From positions 434,001-498,000 of the forward strand of contig NZ_JACHGO010000001.1 of the NCBI RefSeq assembly GCF_014202345.1: a stretch of DNA of 64,000 nt, written 5' to 3'. Of the stretch, positions 19,022 through 28,464 are shown one piece after another. The notes under the pieces were generated by a model, which searched no databases, was not told the origin of the DNA, and was given only the letters and a program-made list of their open reading frames with translations. Source of the DNA: Desulfovibrio intestinalis (GTDB lineage Bacteria; Desulfobacterota; Desulfovibrionia; Desulfovibrionales; Desulfovibrionaceae). A program made the position numbers and the translations under genes. Positions within the stretch are counted from its first letter, which is position 1; each line of letters opens with the position of its first letter.

Positions 19022-19969
19022 TCAGACTATCCTGTGCGGGCAGGTATAGATGTTGATGTTGTCTTTGCGCACGAAACCAAGAAGGCTTACCTGCTTGGTT
19101 TCAGCCAGCTCTACCGAAGCCAGGGAGGGCGCGCCCGGCGCTATAAGCAGACGAACACCGCTCACAACGGCTTTTTCCAGCATATCCACGGCCAGACGCC
19201 CGCTGAATATCATAAGCTTGCCCTGCGGCGACACCGCTTGAAGCTGCATGGCCCCGATGAGCTTGTCCAGGGCGTTGTGGCGGGCGATGTCTTCATAAAA
19301 CATCAGAATGCCCTTCTCGGTAGCCAGGGCGCAACTGTGGGCAGCCCCAGTTTGCCGGAAGAGCACGCAGCGTTCTTCAAATTCCGCCTGAAGTTTGTGC
19401 ACCTGGGCAGCTGTAAGCCGCACCTCGGCTTCCTCAGTGGCATTGTCTGTTGAAAGTTCAGATGTTGTGGTTATCCATATGCTTCCGGCACTGCGAGGCT
19501 TTTCAAGGCTCTGCGCTTCAAGGTTTTGGCCTTCAAGGTTTTGCTCGTGCTGCAAAATTGTTGCGGTGCATGCCGTATCCTCTACGCTGGTTGTCTTTTC
19601 GGCGTGGGTAGCAGCAATGGTATGGGCCGCAGCAACCTGGCTTGTGACATCCCGATCTGGAAGATCTTTGTCAGAAGTAGCGCGGGCCGGGTCTTTTGAG
19701 GTTCTGGCGTTCTGAACCAGGGGATGCTGGATGCGCAAGGACGTTATCTGGCAGGCATCCTGCAACATACCCATAGTGAAAAGGCGGCCAACCGCCAGTT
19801 CCTCAAGGTGCGTGGGCATGCAGTGCATGCGGGCTACGGTTTTGTCATTACAAATAAGGTCGTAAGCCTCTTCGCGCAGCAGTATATCCTCCACCTCGCG
19901 CCTGCCCGTATTGTTAATACGGGTGATGGTGCGCAAAACACAGGCTGGTGGCAGTGAAAACGTGGGCAT
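19022..19969 (-). CDS. fdhD: FdhD-family formate dehydrogenase accessory protein, atypical
   Basis: FdhD passes sulfur from IscS to the molybdenum cofactor of formate dehydrogenase. Family motifs at both ends are clear: LEELAVGRLFTMG, FRQTGAAHSCALA, EDIARHNALDKLIGA, FSGRLAVDMLEKAV and the ending LGFVRKDNINIYTCPHRI. However the middle (about residues 85-185) is a low-complexity, Thr/Glu/Ala-rich stretch, and the CGxCG motif whose cysteines carry the sulfur in E. coli FdhD is not present. Remaining cysteines (in DTACTA, EERCVLF, HSCAL) could substitute, or the protein may act only as a binding chaperone. At 315 residues it is longer than usual (about 260-280). First gene of the cluster. Confidence 0.82.
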   Translation of the reverse strand: MPTFSLPPACVLRTITRINNTGRREVEDILLREEAYDLICNDKTVARMHCMPTHLEELAVGRLFTMGMLQDACQITSLRIQHPLVQNARTSKDPARATSDKDLPDRDVTSQVAAAHTIAATHAEKTTSVEDTACTATILQHEQNLEGQNLEAQSLEKPRSAGSIWITTTSELSTDNATEEAEVRLTAAQVHKLQAEFEERCVLFRQTGAAHSCALATEKGILMFYEDIARHNALDKLIGAMQLQAVSPQGKLMIFSGRLAVDMLEKAVVSGVRLLIAPGAPSLASVELAETKQVSLLGFVRKDNINIYTCPHRIV

Positions 19970-20316
19970 GGTGGGGGAGAATTCTCCTGCGGGAAGGGTT
20001 AGGGGCGAACGGGTTGGCCTTCAGGTTGAAAGCTTTCCATAGCAGGATGTATTGTTATCCTGATATGCCAGCAAGATGTTTTTTTATTTTCGATCAAAAT
20101 GCTTTGAAAAACAAGAGCACTGGGTAATATGCATTCATGCCGTTTTTTACGGTTTGAGCACAGAGCCTTGAAAGCTCCGCGTGGCCGCCCTGAGAGCGGG
20201 GGAGCATGCTGAAAAAGATGCTTTCCAATACCAGTTTACTCACATATATATAAACAAGCGGTATCTTTCGCCGTTATTTATTATACCCCGAAATCTTTGA
20301 AAAAGGAGACATTGCC
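19970..20316. other. divergent intergenic region with two palindromes
   Basis: About 350 bp between fdhD and the exported-protein gene. A 12-bp perfect palindrome (GGAGAATTCTCC, 19976-19987) overlaps the fdhD ribosome-binding region. A spaced repeat CAGGAT-N8-ATCCTG lies at 20043-20062, about 75-95 bp before fdhD, and is a candidate operator. No gene is seen. Confidence 0.5.
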
Positions 20317-20778
20317 ATGAAAAAACTGCTGCTCTGCCTTTTTCTTCTGCTTCTGGCCGTTCCGGCGGATGCGGACGGCGGCGATCTGGTCTGGAAAGAA
20401 TTTGAATCCAGATGGATGAAGGCTTTTACTCCCGGTTCTGTTACTGTGCAGGATCAGGGTCAGGTAAAGATATGCACTCTGGACGAAGGAGTGACAGCAA
20501 CGTTTTTTTTGAATGCTGACGATAAAGTAGAGCGTGCCGTGGTGGTTAATACGGCTGCTTCCTCTGCCCGGTATTTTGAGGGCGTAGCTCAGACCATCAA
20601 GGTTCTTGCGGGCCAAATTCCTCAGGCTGAGGCCGTCAGCGCCGCTTTTGCCACAGTGCAACCTGCCACCCTCTGGCGCGCGATTGGTGATTTTTGTTTC
20701 GAGCGCGTGCAGGATTCAGATGCCGGCTGGTTTTTTTATGCCAGCCGCAATGAACAATGCCCTACTGAAGTCCGGTAG
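20317..20778 (+). CDS. exported protein of unknown function
   Basis: A 153-residue protein with a clear Sec signal peptide (MKKLLLCLFLLLLAVPADA). The mature part is small and mixed alpha/beta, with two to three cysteines (VKICTLDEG, GDFCFER, NEQCPTE). AAAGGAG precedes the ATG. I do not recognise the family. It lies 39 nt before a GNAT-like gene on the same strand, so they may be co-transcribed, but nothing in the sequence links their functions. Confidence 0.7.
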   Translation: MKKLLLCLFLLLLAVPADADGGDLVWKEFESRWMKAFTPGSVTVQDQGQVKICTLDEGVTATFFLNADDKVERAVVVNTAASSARYFEGVAQTIKVLAGQIPQAEAVSAAFATVQPATLWRAIGDFCFERVQDSDAGWFFYASRNEQCPTEVR

Positions 20779-20817
20779 AGCGTAGCATAGGGAGCTGGCG
20801 AGCGAGATCTGTACCGT

Positions 20818-21831
20818 ATGGAAAAAATTCCATTTCACGATCTTGAAGGGCATAAAGGGTGGCAGCAAGCAGCGCTGCATTCTGGACAGGCCGACCCTTT
20901 TTGCTGTCTGCCTGCATGGCAGCTTTCCTTTCACGAGGTTTTTGCGCCGGAACGCCGTCTTCTTGTGTGGCACGAAGCGCGGCATACTTCGCACAGTATG
21001 CTGGTGCTGGCAGAGCAGGCGTTTGCGGCAGATTCTGTTCTGCTGACGCCAATTGATACCTTGTGGTTCTTCAGTTCCCCTCTGCTCGGCCTTCATGCCG
21101 TGGATATGCTGGCACGTGTGACGGACGAACTTGCAGCCCGTTACGCTCCTTTCTTTCCCCGTATCGTTCTCAGCGGCTTGCAACCGGGCAGTTTGCTGCC
21201 GCAGCGCCTGCTGCGGACATTTGCATACAGTTTTGATTTCTTCATGCACTCTGAAGCCATACAATGCGCAGCCTCTCTTGAGGGCGGCTTGGACGGGTTT
21301 TTGTCTCGCAGGTCAGCCAATCATCGGGCAAAATTGTCCAAGGGGCGGCGACGCGCTCAACAGCGCGGCATTGAGTACGAACGGCACATTCCCGCCACCG
21401 GGGCTGAAGCTCAAGCTGTTTTCGAGCGCATGCTGGCAGTGGAGAACAAGAGTTGGAAGGGCGTGGGGCAGTGCGGCATGGCAGAAGAACCCGCCAAAAG
21501 TTTTTATGACGTCATGTTGCGGCGTCTTGCCCCCGCGCGTGGCGCGCGCATTATGTTTGCCACGCACGAGGGGCAGGATGTGGGATTTATTTTTGGCGGC
21601 ATGGCGGGCGATGTGTACCGGGGCCAGCAATTCAGTTATGATCTGGAATGGAAAGACGCGGGCATCGGAAACCTTATGCAACTAGAGCAGGTTGAATGGC
21701 TGTGCGAGCAAGGGGCAAGCCGTTATGATATGGGGCCGCTTACTGGCCCGCGCATGGGCTACAAGGCTCACTGGACTGAAAGACGCCTGCCCATACAAAC
21801 GTGGCTGATGGTCAAAAAGCAGCCGGATTGA
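20818..21831 (+). CDS. GNAT/FemAB-like acyltransferase
   Basis: A 337-residue cytoplasmic protein related to the CelD/BcsL-type GNAT_acetyltransf_6 group, whose members share the FemAB fold of two GNAT domains. Supporting signs are RRSANHRAKLSKGRRRAQ, a central ENKSWKG, the hydrophobic strands GARIMFATHEGQDVGFIFGG, and QFSYDLEWKDAGIGNLMQLE followed by YDMGPLTGPRMGYKAHW. Such proteins transfer acyl or aminoacyl groups to polysaccharides, peptidoglycan precursors or lipids. The substrate cannot be read. No exopolysaccharide genes are nearby. Confidence 0.75.
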   Translation: MEKIPFHDLEGHKGWQQAALHSGQADPFCCLPAWQLSFHEVFAPERRLLVWHEARHTSHSMLVLAEQAFAADSVLLTPIDTLWFFSSPLLGLHAVDMLARVTDELAARYAPFFPRIVLSGLQPGSLLPQRLLRTFAYSFDFFMHSEAIQCAASLEGGLDGFLSRRSANHRAKLSKGRRRAQQRGIEYERHIPATGAEAQAVFERMLAVENKSWKGVGQCGMAEEPAKSFYDVMLRRLAPARGARIMFATHEGQDVGFIFGGMAGDVYRGQQFSYDLEWKDAGIGNLMQLEQVEWLCEQGASRYDMGPLTGPRMGYKAHWTERRLPIQTWLMVKKQPD

Positions 21832-21968
21832 CCTTGCCTCTGGCTTTGGGCGGCAAGCCCGACAGATTGTGAATCTATAACGTGCCGAATTATCCACCTT
21901 CCCTGATGTTCTGATTTTGCCGGGCTTATACCGGGTATCCGCTTTCTCCAACGGTTTTCACCTGCTCT

Positions 21969-24122
21969 TCATGCCCCGCCTGTGGGATGTTTCGCCGCCG
22001 CAATGTCGGCGTTTGCCGTATTTTCACTCAATACCCTTGCTGCGGAATTTGCCGAAACTCCGGGCGTCTGTTCAAGTAATCCTGCCAGATAGCCAATTTC
22101 GCTGTTGACGTCGCACAAAAAGCTGCCGTTGCGCGTATCGTGCGCGTAGGGGCATACGCGTTGCTCGTGGGCGTGGTTTTCGTGCGCCAGATTTTCCATC
22201 CGCCCGGCGAGAACTTCCACTTGTGCCGGGTCTGGCATGACGCTGCCCAAGGTTCGGCCAGAGCTAAAGGCCGTAATGCTGTCGCACAGGCGTTCAGCCC
22301 CGGCAATTATTGGCAGCCATGCCGCAGCACGGATTCCTGCCGGGGGCGGTTCCGCCATATGTTTTTGTAGTTGCGAGCGGATGTTGGACAGATCCCTGTA
22401 AGCCAGATGGCGGGCGTCAAAAATGCGTTGCCGCTGCACGCTGTGCAATCTGGCGTCATCCCGGTCTTGAGCGCAGGCTGCGCGCAGGTAGTTGGCGGCA
22501 TCTGTAAGAGCCATGATAAAGGAATTGCCCAATTGCTGCGTGTCCACCTTGGGCCAGAAGGCATAGCCAAAGACAATAACAATAAGCCCACCGATGGCAG
22601 TGTCCTCAAAGCGCTGCAATGCGTAGTCAATGGTTCCTGCACCGGGGACGATCACATCCACCAGAACCAGCACCAGAGGGGCCAGTATAACTGCCTGCAT
22701 GGCATAGGAGCGTGCCTTGCCCCAGGAAAGCAGGCCAGCCAACAGGGCGATGGCAAGGACCAACGGCTGACCTTTTGGTATGTAGGCCAGCATCAGGGCT
22801 GCGATGACAACGCCGCCCGCAGTGCCAAGGGTGCGCAAGACGGCGCGCGCGAACACAGAGCCGAAGTCTGGTTTCATAACAAGCGCCACAGTAAGGGGAA
22901 CCCAAAACCAGTGGCTGCCGTCAATCACATACTTGCTGGCAAAGGCCACGCCCATGCACAGCGCGAAAATAAAAGCATTGATGATAGCGTCATGACCAAT
23001 GGCCAGTTTGGCGCGTAAAAGCCAAGCCTTGTATTTAGCCCGTTCATTTTGGGGCAGAAGTTTGGTTTTTGGGGCGGGATGCGTCGCCATATCAGTGGTA
23101 TGGGCAAGGGCTGTGTTGGCTGCCTGGTCTTGCTCCTGATCGGGGTGAGCCGTGTCCACATAGGGGAGACTTCCCTTATGCCAAATGGCATCCACAAGCT
23201 GCTGCAAGCTGTGGTTCAGGTGGCTCTGGGTTGTCAGGGTATCTGGCAGGGACGGTGGTGGGCTGCGGTGGATCAGTGCGTCAGCTAGCGTGTTGAGCCA
23301 CAAGGCTACCGCATGCAGGCTCTGAATTTCGGTCTTTGGGGTCGCAGTTATAATGGAAAAAATACTGTCTGCCGCTTTGATTACCGCAGCCTTCTGCGCG
23401 AGGTCGGCGGAGTGCCCCTGATTGTTGCGGTAGCCTTCGGCCATCAGTGCCGCATACAGGGGATCAAAGCTGTCTGTAACTCTTCGGCGGGCCTGTTCGC
23501 TGCTGTCTTCCTTTATCGAAGTTTCGCCATCGTCAGCCTTTTGATCGGCAAAAGCCGCCAGGGCACGAATATGCGTGGCCAGAATAATCCGCTGTGGGCG
23601 TTGCCTGTCCATGAGGATTTCCAGGCCCAGCAGCAGGATGTAAAAGGCCGCGCCTACGAGAAAGAGCAGGGCGGGCATCCAGAAATTGCCGATAAAGGGC
23701 AAGCCTACGGCGATGCAGGCGGTGAGCATGGCCTGCATGCTTCCTACGGAAAAAACCGTGCCGTAGCTGCTTATGATCGCGGCGGCAAAAGAAATGACTG
23801 TCATAGCCGCCAGTGTGGCGGGATAGGGCAAGAGCGTAAGGTAGCCAGCCAGATAGCCCGCAGCCCCAATAGGCACGCAAATGAGGGTTTGCCGGATAAG
23901 TGCGCGGTATGTTGAAGTTCCGCTTTCGCCGGAGCAAAGCAGCAGGGTGCCCATAGATATCCACAGGCCAATCATGATGTCGCCTGCAATGATGCCAATG
24001 GACAAGGGCAGCCCAACACAAAGAGCTGCGCGAAGGGAAATATCCCAGCTAAGGTGGGCGGGATGCTGCCGCACCAGCTCGCTAAGCCAGCTTGCAGGTT
24101 CATTGTGTCGCAGAGGGGACAT
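21969..24122 (-). CDS. large FUSC-family (YccS/AaeB-like) membrane protein
   Basis: A 717-residue protein with two membrane blocks of about six helices each (residues about 25-165 and 370-520). A cytoplasmic domain follows each block, which is the plan of YccS/AaeB efflux proteins. Motifs include MIGLWISMGTLLLCSGE in the first block and HWFWVPLTVALVMKPDFGSVFARAVLRTLGT in the second, the conserved FUSC repeat. I start at 24122, where AAGGAGAAACC precedes the ATG, rather than at 24158. Probable efflux of aromatic acids or similar amphiphiles. Monocistronic. Confidence 0.82.
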   Translation of the reverse strand: MSPLRHNEPASWLSELVRQHPAHLSWDISLRAALCVGLPLSIGIIAGDIMIGLWISMGTLLLCSGESGTSTYRALIRQTLICVPIGAAGYLAGYLTLLPYPATLAAMTVISFAAAIISSYGTVFSVGSMQAMLTACIAVGLPFIGNFWMPALLFLVGAAFYILLLGLEILMDRQRPQRIILATHIRALAAFADQKADDGETSIKEDSSEQARRRVTDSFDPLYAALMAEGYRNNQGHSADLAQKAAVIKAADSIFSIITATPKTEIQSLHAVALWLNTLADALIHRSPPPSLPDTLTTQSHLNHSLQQLVDAIWHKGSLPYVDTAHPDQEQDQAANTALAHTTDMATHPAPKTKLLPQNERAKYKAWLLRAKLAIGHDAIINAFIFALCMGVAFASKYVIDGSHWFWVPLTVALVMKPDFGSVFARAVLRTLGTAGGVVIAALMLAYIPKGQPLVLAIALLAGLLSWGKARSYAMQAVILAPLVLVLVDVIVPGAGTIDYALQRFEDTAIGGLIVIVFGYAFWPKVDTQQLGNSFIMALTDAANYLRAACAQDRDDARLHSVQRQRIFDARHLAYRDLSNIRSQLQKHMAEPPPAGIRAAAWLPIIAGAERLCDSITAFSSGRTLGSVMPDPAQVEVLAGRMENLAHENHAHEQRVCPYAHDTRNGSFLCDVNSEIGYLAGLLEQTPGVSANSAARVLSENTANADIAAAKHPTGGA

Positions 24123-24684
24123 GGTTTCTCCTTGAAGTGCGGCATAGCGGAAAGGCAAAACGTAGTGTCGGCATATTTGATATTTTTGTGTCGCTTAAGG
24201 CAGAATTTGGCTGAAGCAACCCTTTTCTTCATTGTAGGAAATCACGGGCTTCATGTACATCCCGCTTTGAAACCAAGGACAACGGCAAATGAGCTGCTGT
24301 TATGATTAATGGCGTATTTGAGTGTAATCATATTGCACCAGCCAGAGCATTCTGCACTTAAAATAGTCGTTTCACAGTGAGAATAGTTCGCCTGCGCCTA
24401 TTTCGTGATAAGGGTTTGCACGCAAGTAGTTGCAGAGTCATTAATTTATTTCACTCGTAACATGCTCTAGTAATGGGTGATATTTCTGTTGAGTCAAAGG
24501 TTAAGTCTGAAGAATATGGCTATGCCAAACTCGTTCAAAAATGAAATTTTCAGCGTCTGCATTTCCTTGAGCAGCGCAGATATGATAGGAAAAATATAGA
24601 AAATTTATTGACATTTTCTAATGATTATCCCAAATTTAAGGCTGCCCTCGTAAAAATCTGAGGGAAAGTACTAGGAGGACTGTC
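24123..24684. other. divergent intergenic region, promoter of the beta-barrel gene
   Basis: About 560 bp, AT-rich. A TTGACA box at 24608-24613 with a weak -10 (AAATTT, 24632-24637) lies before the outer-membrane protein gene, and CCCTC/GAGGG (24645-24664) could form a short 5' UTR hairpin. No other gene is credible. Confidence 0.5.
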
Positions 24685-25362
24685 ATGAAACGTTTTATAG
24701 TTGCTATGGCGCTTGCTCTTTCGCTTGCGCTGCCGGGCTTGGCCGCTGCCGAGGGCACCGGCATGTATTTGGCCCCCAAATTTCTCATGAGCATGCAGAA
24801 CACCGGACAGATGGAACGCAGCAGCGGTCTGGCCGGCAGTGGCTTGGACAGCTACAGCCAGTTCACCCTTGGTGGCGCTCTGGCTCTGGGTTACGACTTC
24901 TGGCCCCAGCAGATGCTGCCCATTCGCGCTGAAATTGAATTCGCCCTGCGTGGCAACAGCGAAAAAAGCTGGAGCGACAGTGGTACCAACCTGCGTGACG
25001 TCAAGGGCGTGTGGAACAACTCCACCCTCTTTGCCAACCTGTTCTGGGATTTCCGTAACGACAGCGCCTTCACCCCCTATGTGGGCGGTGGTCTCGGCCT
25101 GGCGTTCAACTACACGGGCTACACCCTCAGGGGCAACGACGGCAGCAAGTTTGAAGCAGATGACCGCTTCACCAACTTCGCCTGGAACCTGGGCGCCGGT
25201 GTTGCCTACAACATTAACGAAAACTTCACCGTTGACGCTTCTTACCGCTTCGTGGGCCTCGGCTACAATGAAGTCAGCGCCAACGTCGGTGGCGTTAAGT
25301 ATGAAATCGGCAACCGCCCCTACAACAACGAATTCATGCTTGGCCTGCGTTACGGTTTCTAA
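24685..25362 (+). CDS. outer-membrane beta-barrel protein
   Basis: A 225-residue protein with a signal peptide (MKRFIVAMALALSLALPGLAAA). It has alternating polar and aromatic strands typical of an eight-stranded barrel of the OmpW/Opa/OmpX superfamily: FTLGGALALGYDF, PIRAEIEFALRGN, TPYVGGGLGLAFNYTGY, FTVDASYRFVGLGY. It ends in Phe (GLRYGF), the C-terminal signature recognised by the BAM machinery. TAGGAGG precedes the ATG. The strongly biased codon use (AAC, CTG, GGC) suggests high expression. Exact function unknown; likely an adhesin or small porin. Confidence 0.88.
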   Translation: MKRFIVAMALALSLALPGLAAAEGTGMYLAPKFLMSMQNTGQMERSSGLAGSGLDSYSQFTLGGALALGYDFWPQQMLPIRAEIEFALRGNSEKSWSDSGTNLRDVKGVWNNSTLFANLFWDFRNDSAFTPYVGGGLGLAFNYTGYTLRGNDGSKFEADDRFTNFAWNLGAGVAYNINENFTVDASYRFVGLGYNEVSANVGGVKYEIGNRPYNNEFMLGLRYGF

Positions 25363-25505
25363 GCCGTAGAAAGAAAGACAAGGGTTTTCCGCATAGTGAT
25401 GCCTGCTCCAGTTGAGACTGCGGCGGCGTTTTAGGTTGATCCTTACTGTCCACAGGTGTCGGGTTTTATGTCCGACGCTTCAAGGGCAGCATGCCACAGG
25501 CTTTG

Positions 25506-25534
25506 AAAGCTCCCCAGAGTATCTGGGGAGCTTT
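25506..25534. terminator. intrinsic terminator downstream of the barrel gene
   Basis: A 13-bp perfect stem (25506-25518 with 25522-25534) with a 3-nt loop, AAAGCTCCCC/GGGGAGCTTT, and U-rich ends in both directions. Confidence 0.85.
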
Positions 25535-26009
25535 TGTAGTTATAGGATAAGCGTTACTGTAGCCATTCCTTAAACTGCTCCATCACCTAAATCAGAAGTC
25601 TGTTTTGTTTTATCCTTGAACCTTTTGCCAAACAAAAAATGAAAATTTGTAATACTCTGGCTAATGGAAAAAAATCTTTTTTCCCCCTTGACAATCAGCC
25701 CGGCCTTACAGTTCGGAACTTTTTATGAACATGCGAAAAAATCGGAGAATTTCTAAGAAAAACAGAGTAAAATTAAATTGTAATTGTTTAAAACTAAAAT
25801 TGTATTTGTTAATATGCAGGCATCTATTTTGAAAACCCTTGTGTGCTAAGGCTTTTCAGGGCGGCCCATGTAGACCGCCAAATACAAAAAAATAAAGAAT
25901 CTCTGCTGATTATCCTGCAGGGCCGTTGGGGAAAGCAAAAGGGCGTTCTGCCTCAAACAGCCTTTAATCATCAATTGCCCGTCTCCCTCGTTTTAGGCTA
26001 CAAGGCCTC
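25535..26009. other. AT-rich region upstream of dnaA
   Basis: About 475 bp with a strongly AT-rich core (25610-25830). It resembles a DNA-unwinding or promoter region, but I find no consensus DnaA box (TTATNCACA) on either strand, so I do not call an origin. Confidence 0.5.
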
Positions 26010-27446
26010 ATGCAAGACAAATGGGCTGAAATTTCTGTAAATCTCAAAAAAATGCTTAAATCCGGACTTTTCAAAGTCTGGATTGCTCCCTTACACGCTA
26101 CCGTGGATACCTTCGGGTTGCGCCTTGTTGCGCCCAATGCCTATGTAGCAAGCAGGCTGGAAAGCATGATGTTGACGACCTTGCAAGAGGCGGCAGCTCC
26201 CGTATTGGGGCTCGAACCTGCGCAGGTAAAAGTGCACATTGAAGCAGCCGATCAGGACGCTCAGGTATCCACTGCTGTGGAGCATAAGAGCGCAGGGCAG
26301 AAACCCGAGGTTGAGCTTGCTCCTTCAGAAGCTTCTTCCGAACCTGTTACGGTGGCTGCAAGCTCTGTTTTGCAGCAGGCATCTCTTCCTCTTCCGGCTG
26401 CCGCTGTGTACCGCAGTTCGCAGAACTGGCGATTTTCTTTTGCCGACTTTGTTGTGGGGCCCACCAATAATATGGCAGTGGCCGCCGCGCAGGATGTTAG
26501 CCGTAAATATGGCTGCGTGCGCACCCTGTTTGTAAACTCTGCATCAGGCCTTGGAAAAACGCATCTGGCGCAGGCCGTGGGCCGTGCAATCAATGAAGAA
26601 GGCGGCAATGCGCGCGTGGGTTACCTAACTGCCGAAGAATTTGCTTCGCGCTTTGTTACCGCTCTTCGTGCGCAAGATATTGAAGGCTTCAAAGCCCGTT
26701 TCCGTGAGTTGGACGTGCTGCTGATGGAAGACGTGCATTTTTTTCAGGGTAAGGAAAAAATGCAGGATATGGCCCTGGCTGTGGTTAAAAATCTGCAGGC
26801 CAAGGGCGGTCGTGCCATCTTCACCTCGTCCTTTTCTCCTCGCGAACTGCAGAAGGTGGACAGCCAGCTTGTATCGCACTTCTGCTCCGGAATTTTGACG
26901 GACATGGGCCGCCCCACAAAGGATATGCGCTGTGACATCCTTGGGCAGAAGGCCAGAAGCTTTCAGGTACTTTTGCCCGATTCCGTCTGTGAATTGCTTG
27001 CCAGCCGCCTGAGCGGCGATGTGCGGCAAATGGAGTCTTGCCTTAACAGTCTTATTTTCAAGGCGCGCTTGCTCAACTGTGGCCTGAATCTTGATCTGGC
27101 CATGGAAGTGCTGAGCCAGTATGCAGATGTTGCTTGTGGCCCGGACTTTTCAACCATTCTGCGTCTTGTATGCGAAAGCTACGGCCTCAACGAACGCCAA
27201 TTGGCTTCGAAATCCCGCCGCAAGGAATGCGTTACTGGCCGCAATACCGCTTTTTATCTGGCTCGCAAACACACGGAAATGACTCTTGAAGAAATAGGCG
27301 AGAAATTCAATCGCCGTCATTCCACTGTCATCAAGGGCATCACTTCTCTGGAACGTGAATTGTCCAAAGAGTCTACCGAAGGACGGCGTATTGCCCGCGC
27401 TGTAACGTTGATTGAGCGAAATGCAGGCCTCGGCGCACGCGTCTAA
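26010..27446 (+). CDS. dnaA: DnaA-family replication initiator, divergent paralogue
   Basis: A 478-residue protein with the full DnaA layout: domain I (1-80), a linker rich in Ala/Ser/Glu (to about 145), an AAA+ core with Walker A SASGLGKTHL (Lys183, Thr184) and Walker B LLMEDVHFF (Glu240, Asp241), and a C-terminal helix-turn-helix (about 390-478). Changes from the consensus are ED for DD in Walker B and FNRRHSTV in place of FGGRDHTTV, the segment that reads the DnaA box. It stands alone, without dnaN, recF or gyrB. Some Desulfovibrio genomes are recorded with two dnaA genes; this is probably the non-origin copy. AAGG precedes the ATG. A strong terminator follows. Confidence 0.85.
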   Translation: MQDKWAEISVNLKKMLKSGLFKVWIAPLHATVDTFGLRLVAPNAYVASRLESMMLTTLQEAAAPVLGLEPAQVKVHIEAADQDAQVSTAVEHKSAGQKPEVELAPSEASSEPVTVAASSVLQQASLPLPAAAVYRSSQNWRFSFADFVVGPTNNMAVAAAQDVSRKYGCVRTLFVNSASGLGKTHLAQAVGRAINEEGGNARVGYLTAEEFASRFVTALRAQDIEGFKARFRELDVLLMEDVHFFQGKEKMQDMALAVVKNLQAKGGRAIFTSSFSPRELQKVDSQLVSHFCSGILTDMGRPTKDMRCDILGQKARSFQVLLPDSVCELLASRLSGDVRQMESCLNSLIFKARLLNCGLNLDLAMEVLSQYADVACGPDFSTILRLVCESYGLNERQLASKSRRKECVTGRNTAFYLARKHTEMTLEEIGEKFNRRHSTVIKGITSLERELSKESTEGRRIARAVTLIERNAGLGARV

Positions 27447-27471
27447 CCGTCTCTCTTCTGCTTCTGAATTT

Positions 27472-27506
27472 AGCGACCCGATTGTTAAGATCGGGTCGCT
27501 TTTTTT
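27472..27506 (+). terminator. intrinsic terminator of dnaA
   Basis: An 11-bp stem (AGCGACCCGAT, 27472-27482; ATCGGGTCGCT, 27490-27500) followed by six T residues, 26 nt after the dnaA stop. Confidence 0.93.
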
Positions 27507-27898
27507 CGGTCGTTGATGCTTCGACTGGGCATCACGCAAAGCGTGCCCTCCTGCTGACAGACGGGCACGTTTTGCATGCTTTGGGCACGGTGCGTCATCA
27601 TAAAGGAATAGTCGCCGATCCAGGATAACGGCAAGCCTCTTCAGGCCGTTGCGCCTTGCTGTGGCTGCAGCCCAGAAAGGGGCCTGAGAGGAATATGAAG
27701 CTGCTCCACTAGCAGCGCCAGTATTAAGCATAAGGCAAACACAAGAAGCTTGTGTCCCGTTCGGAAACTATATGGCGTTGCAGTTCGGCTGCATCAGATA
27801 ACAATGAATTTTTAAAAAATATCAGTTGCCAGAAAATTCGGTCAGAATTGCCTGAAAAACATCAACCCAAAGCAAAGTCAAAAGAGAGCGCAGATAGA
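27507..27898. other. intergenic region between dnaA and hyaD
   Basis: About 390 bp between converging genes. The - strand reading frame across 27150-27731 runs into dnaA antisense and shows no family features. Nothing else is recognised. Confidence 0.5.
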
Positions 27899-28423
27899 TC
27901 AGTGCAGCAGGGCATCCAGAGCCGAGGCTGACAGATGGCGCGGTTCGCTACGGCGTACAGGTTCCACGCCCCAGGTGCGCAAAAGATCCAGTGTCATAGC
28001 TTCACCTTTGTCCATGCACAGGGCTACAGCCGGAGAAAGAGACGCGCCAAGCGTCATGGCTGCGGGTTGAACGCCAATGAGCGCGCAGTGTTCGGGCATG
28101 TTGCCGCGCAAGGTCGCAAGGCCAAGCACCTCGGAAAAGCTGTTCTGGTGAGGTCCAATTTTCTGGGCTGTGAGGTAGGCTGGCACTTGGTCACGCAACA
28201 CCATTTCCCCCGGTTCAAGACCAAAATCCACAGCATCCAGCACAAGTAGCTTATCTGCGCGTTCTACATGCGTCAGCAGGGTTTGCCCCTGTGTACCGCC
28301 ATCCACAATTTCCACATGTTCGGGGAAGTCCCAGCGCGAATAGATATTTTGGGCCAGCCTTACGCCGTAGCCTTCGTCACCGTAGAGAATATTGCCCAAG
28401 CCGATGATGATTACCGATTCCAT
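27899..28423 (-). CDS. hyaD: [NiFe] hydrogenase maturation protease
   Basis: A 174-residue protease of the HyaD/HupD family, which removes the C-terminal tail of the large subunit after nickel insertion. Nickel-sensing acidic and His residues lie in GLGNILYGDEGYGVR, LVLDAVDFGLEPG and HQNSFSEVL, as in E. coli HyaD, to which it is closely similar along its length. Last gene of the hyaABCD operon, 90 nt after hyaC with a hairpin in the gap. No hyaE, hyaF or hyp genes are in the window. Confidence 0.93.
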   Translation of the reverse strand: MESVIIIGLGNILYGDEGYGVRLAQNIYSRWDFPEHVEIVDGGTQGQTLLTHVERADKLLVLDAVDFGLEPGEMVLRDQVPAYLTAQKIGPHQNSFSEVLGLATLRGNMPEHCALIGVQPAAMTLGASLSPAVALCMDKGEAMTLDLLRTWGVEPVRRSEPRHLSASALDALLH

Positions 28424-28464
28424 GAAAAATCCTGTTATTGTGCAGACAGTGCCTGCATGCAGAA

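Noticed and set aside
25535-26009. Chromosomal replication origin
   Set aside because: AT-rich and next to a dnaA, but no consensus DnaA boxes and none of the usual dnaN/gyrB neighbours.
27150-27731. 193-codon frame on - overlapping the dnaA 3' end
   Set aside because: Mostly antisense to dnaA and across its terminator; no recognisable features.
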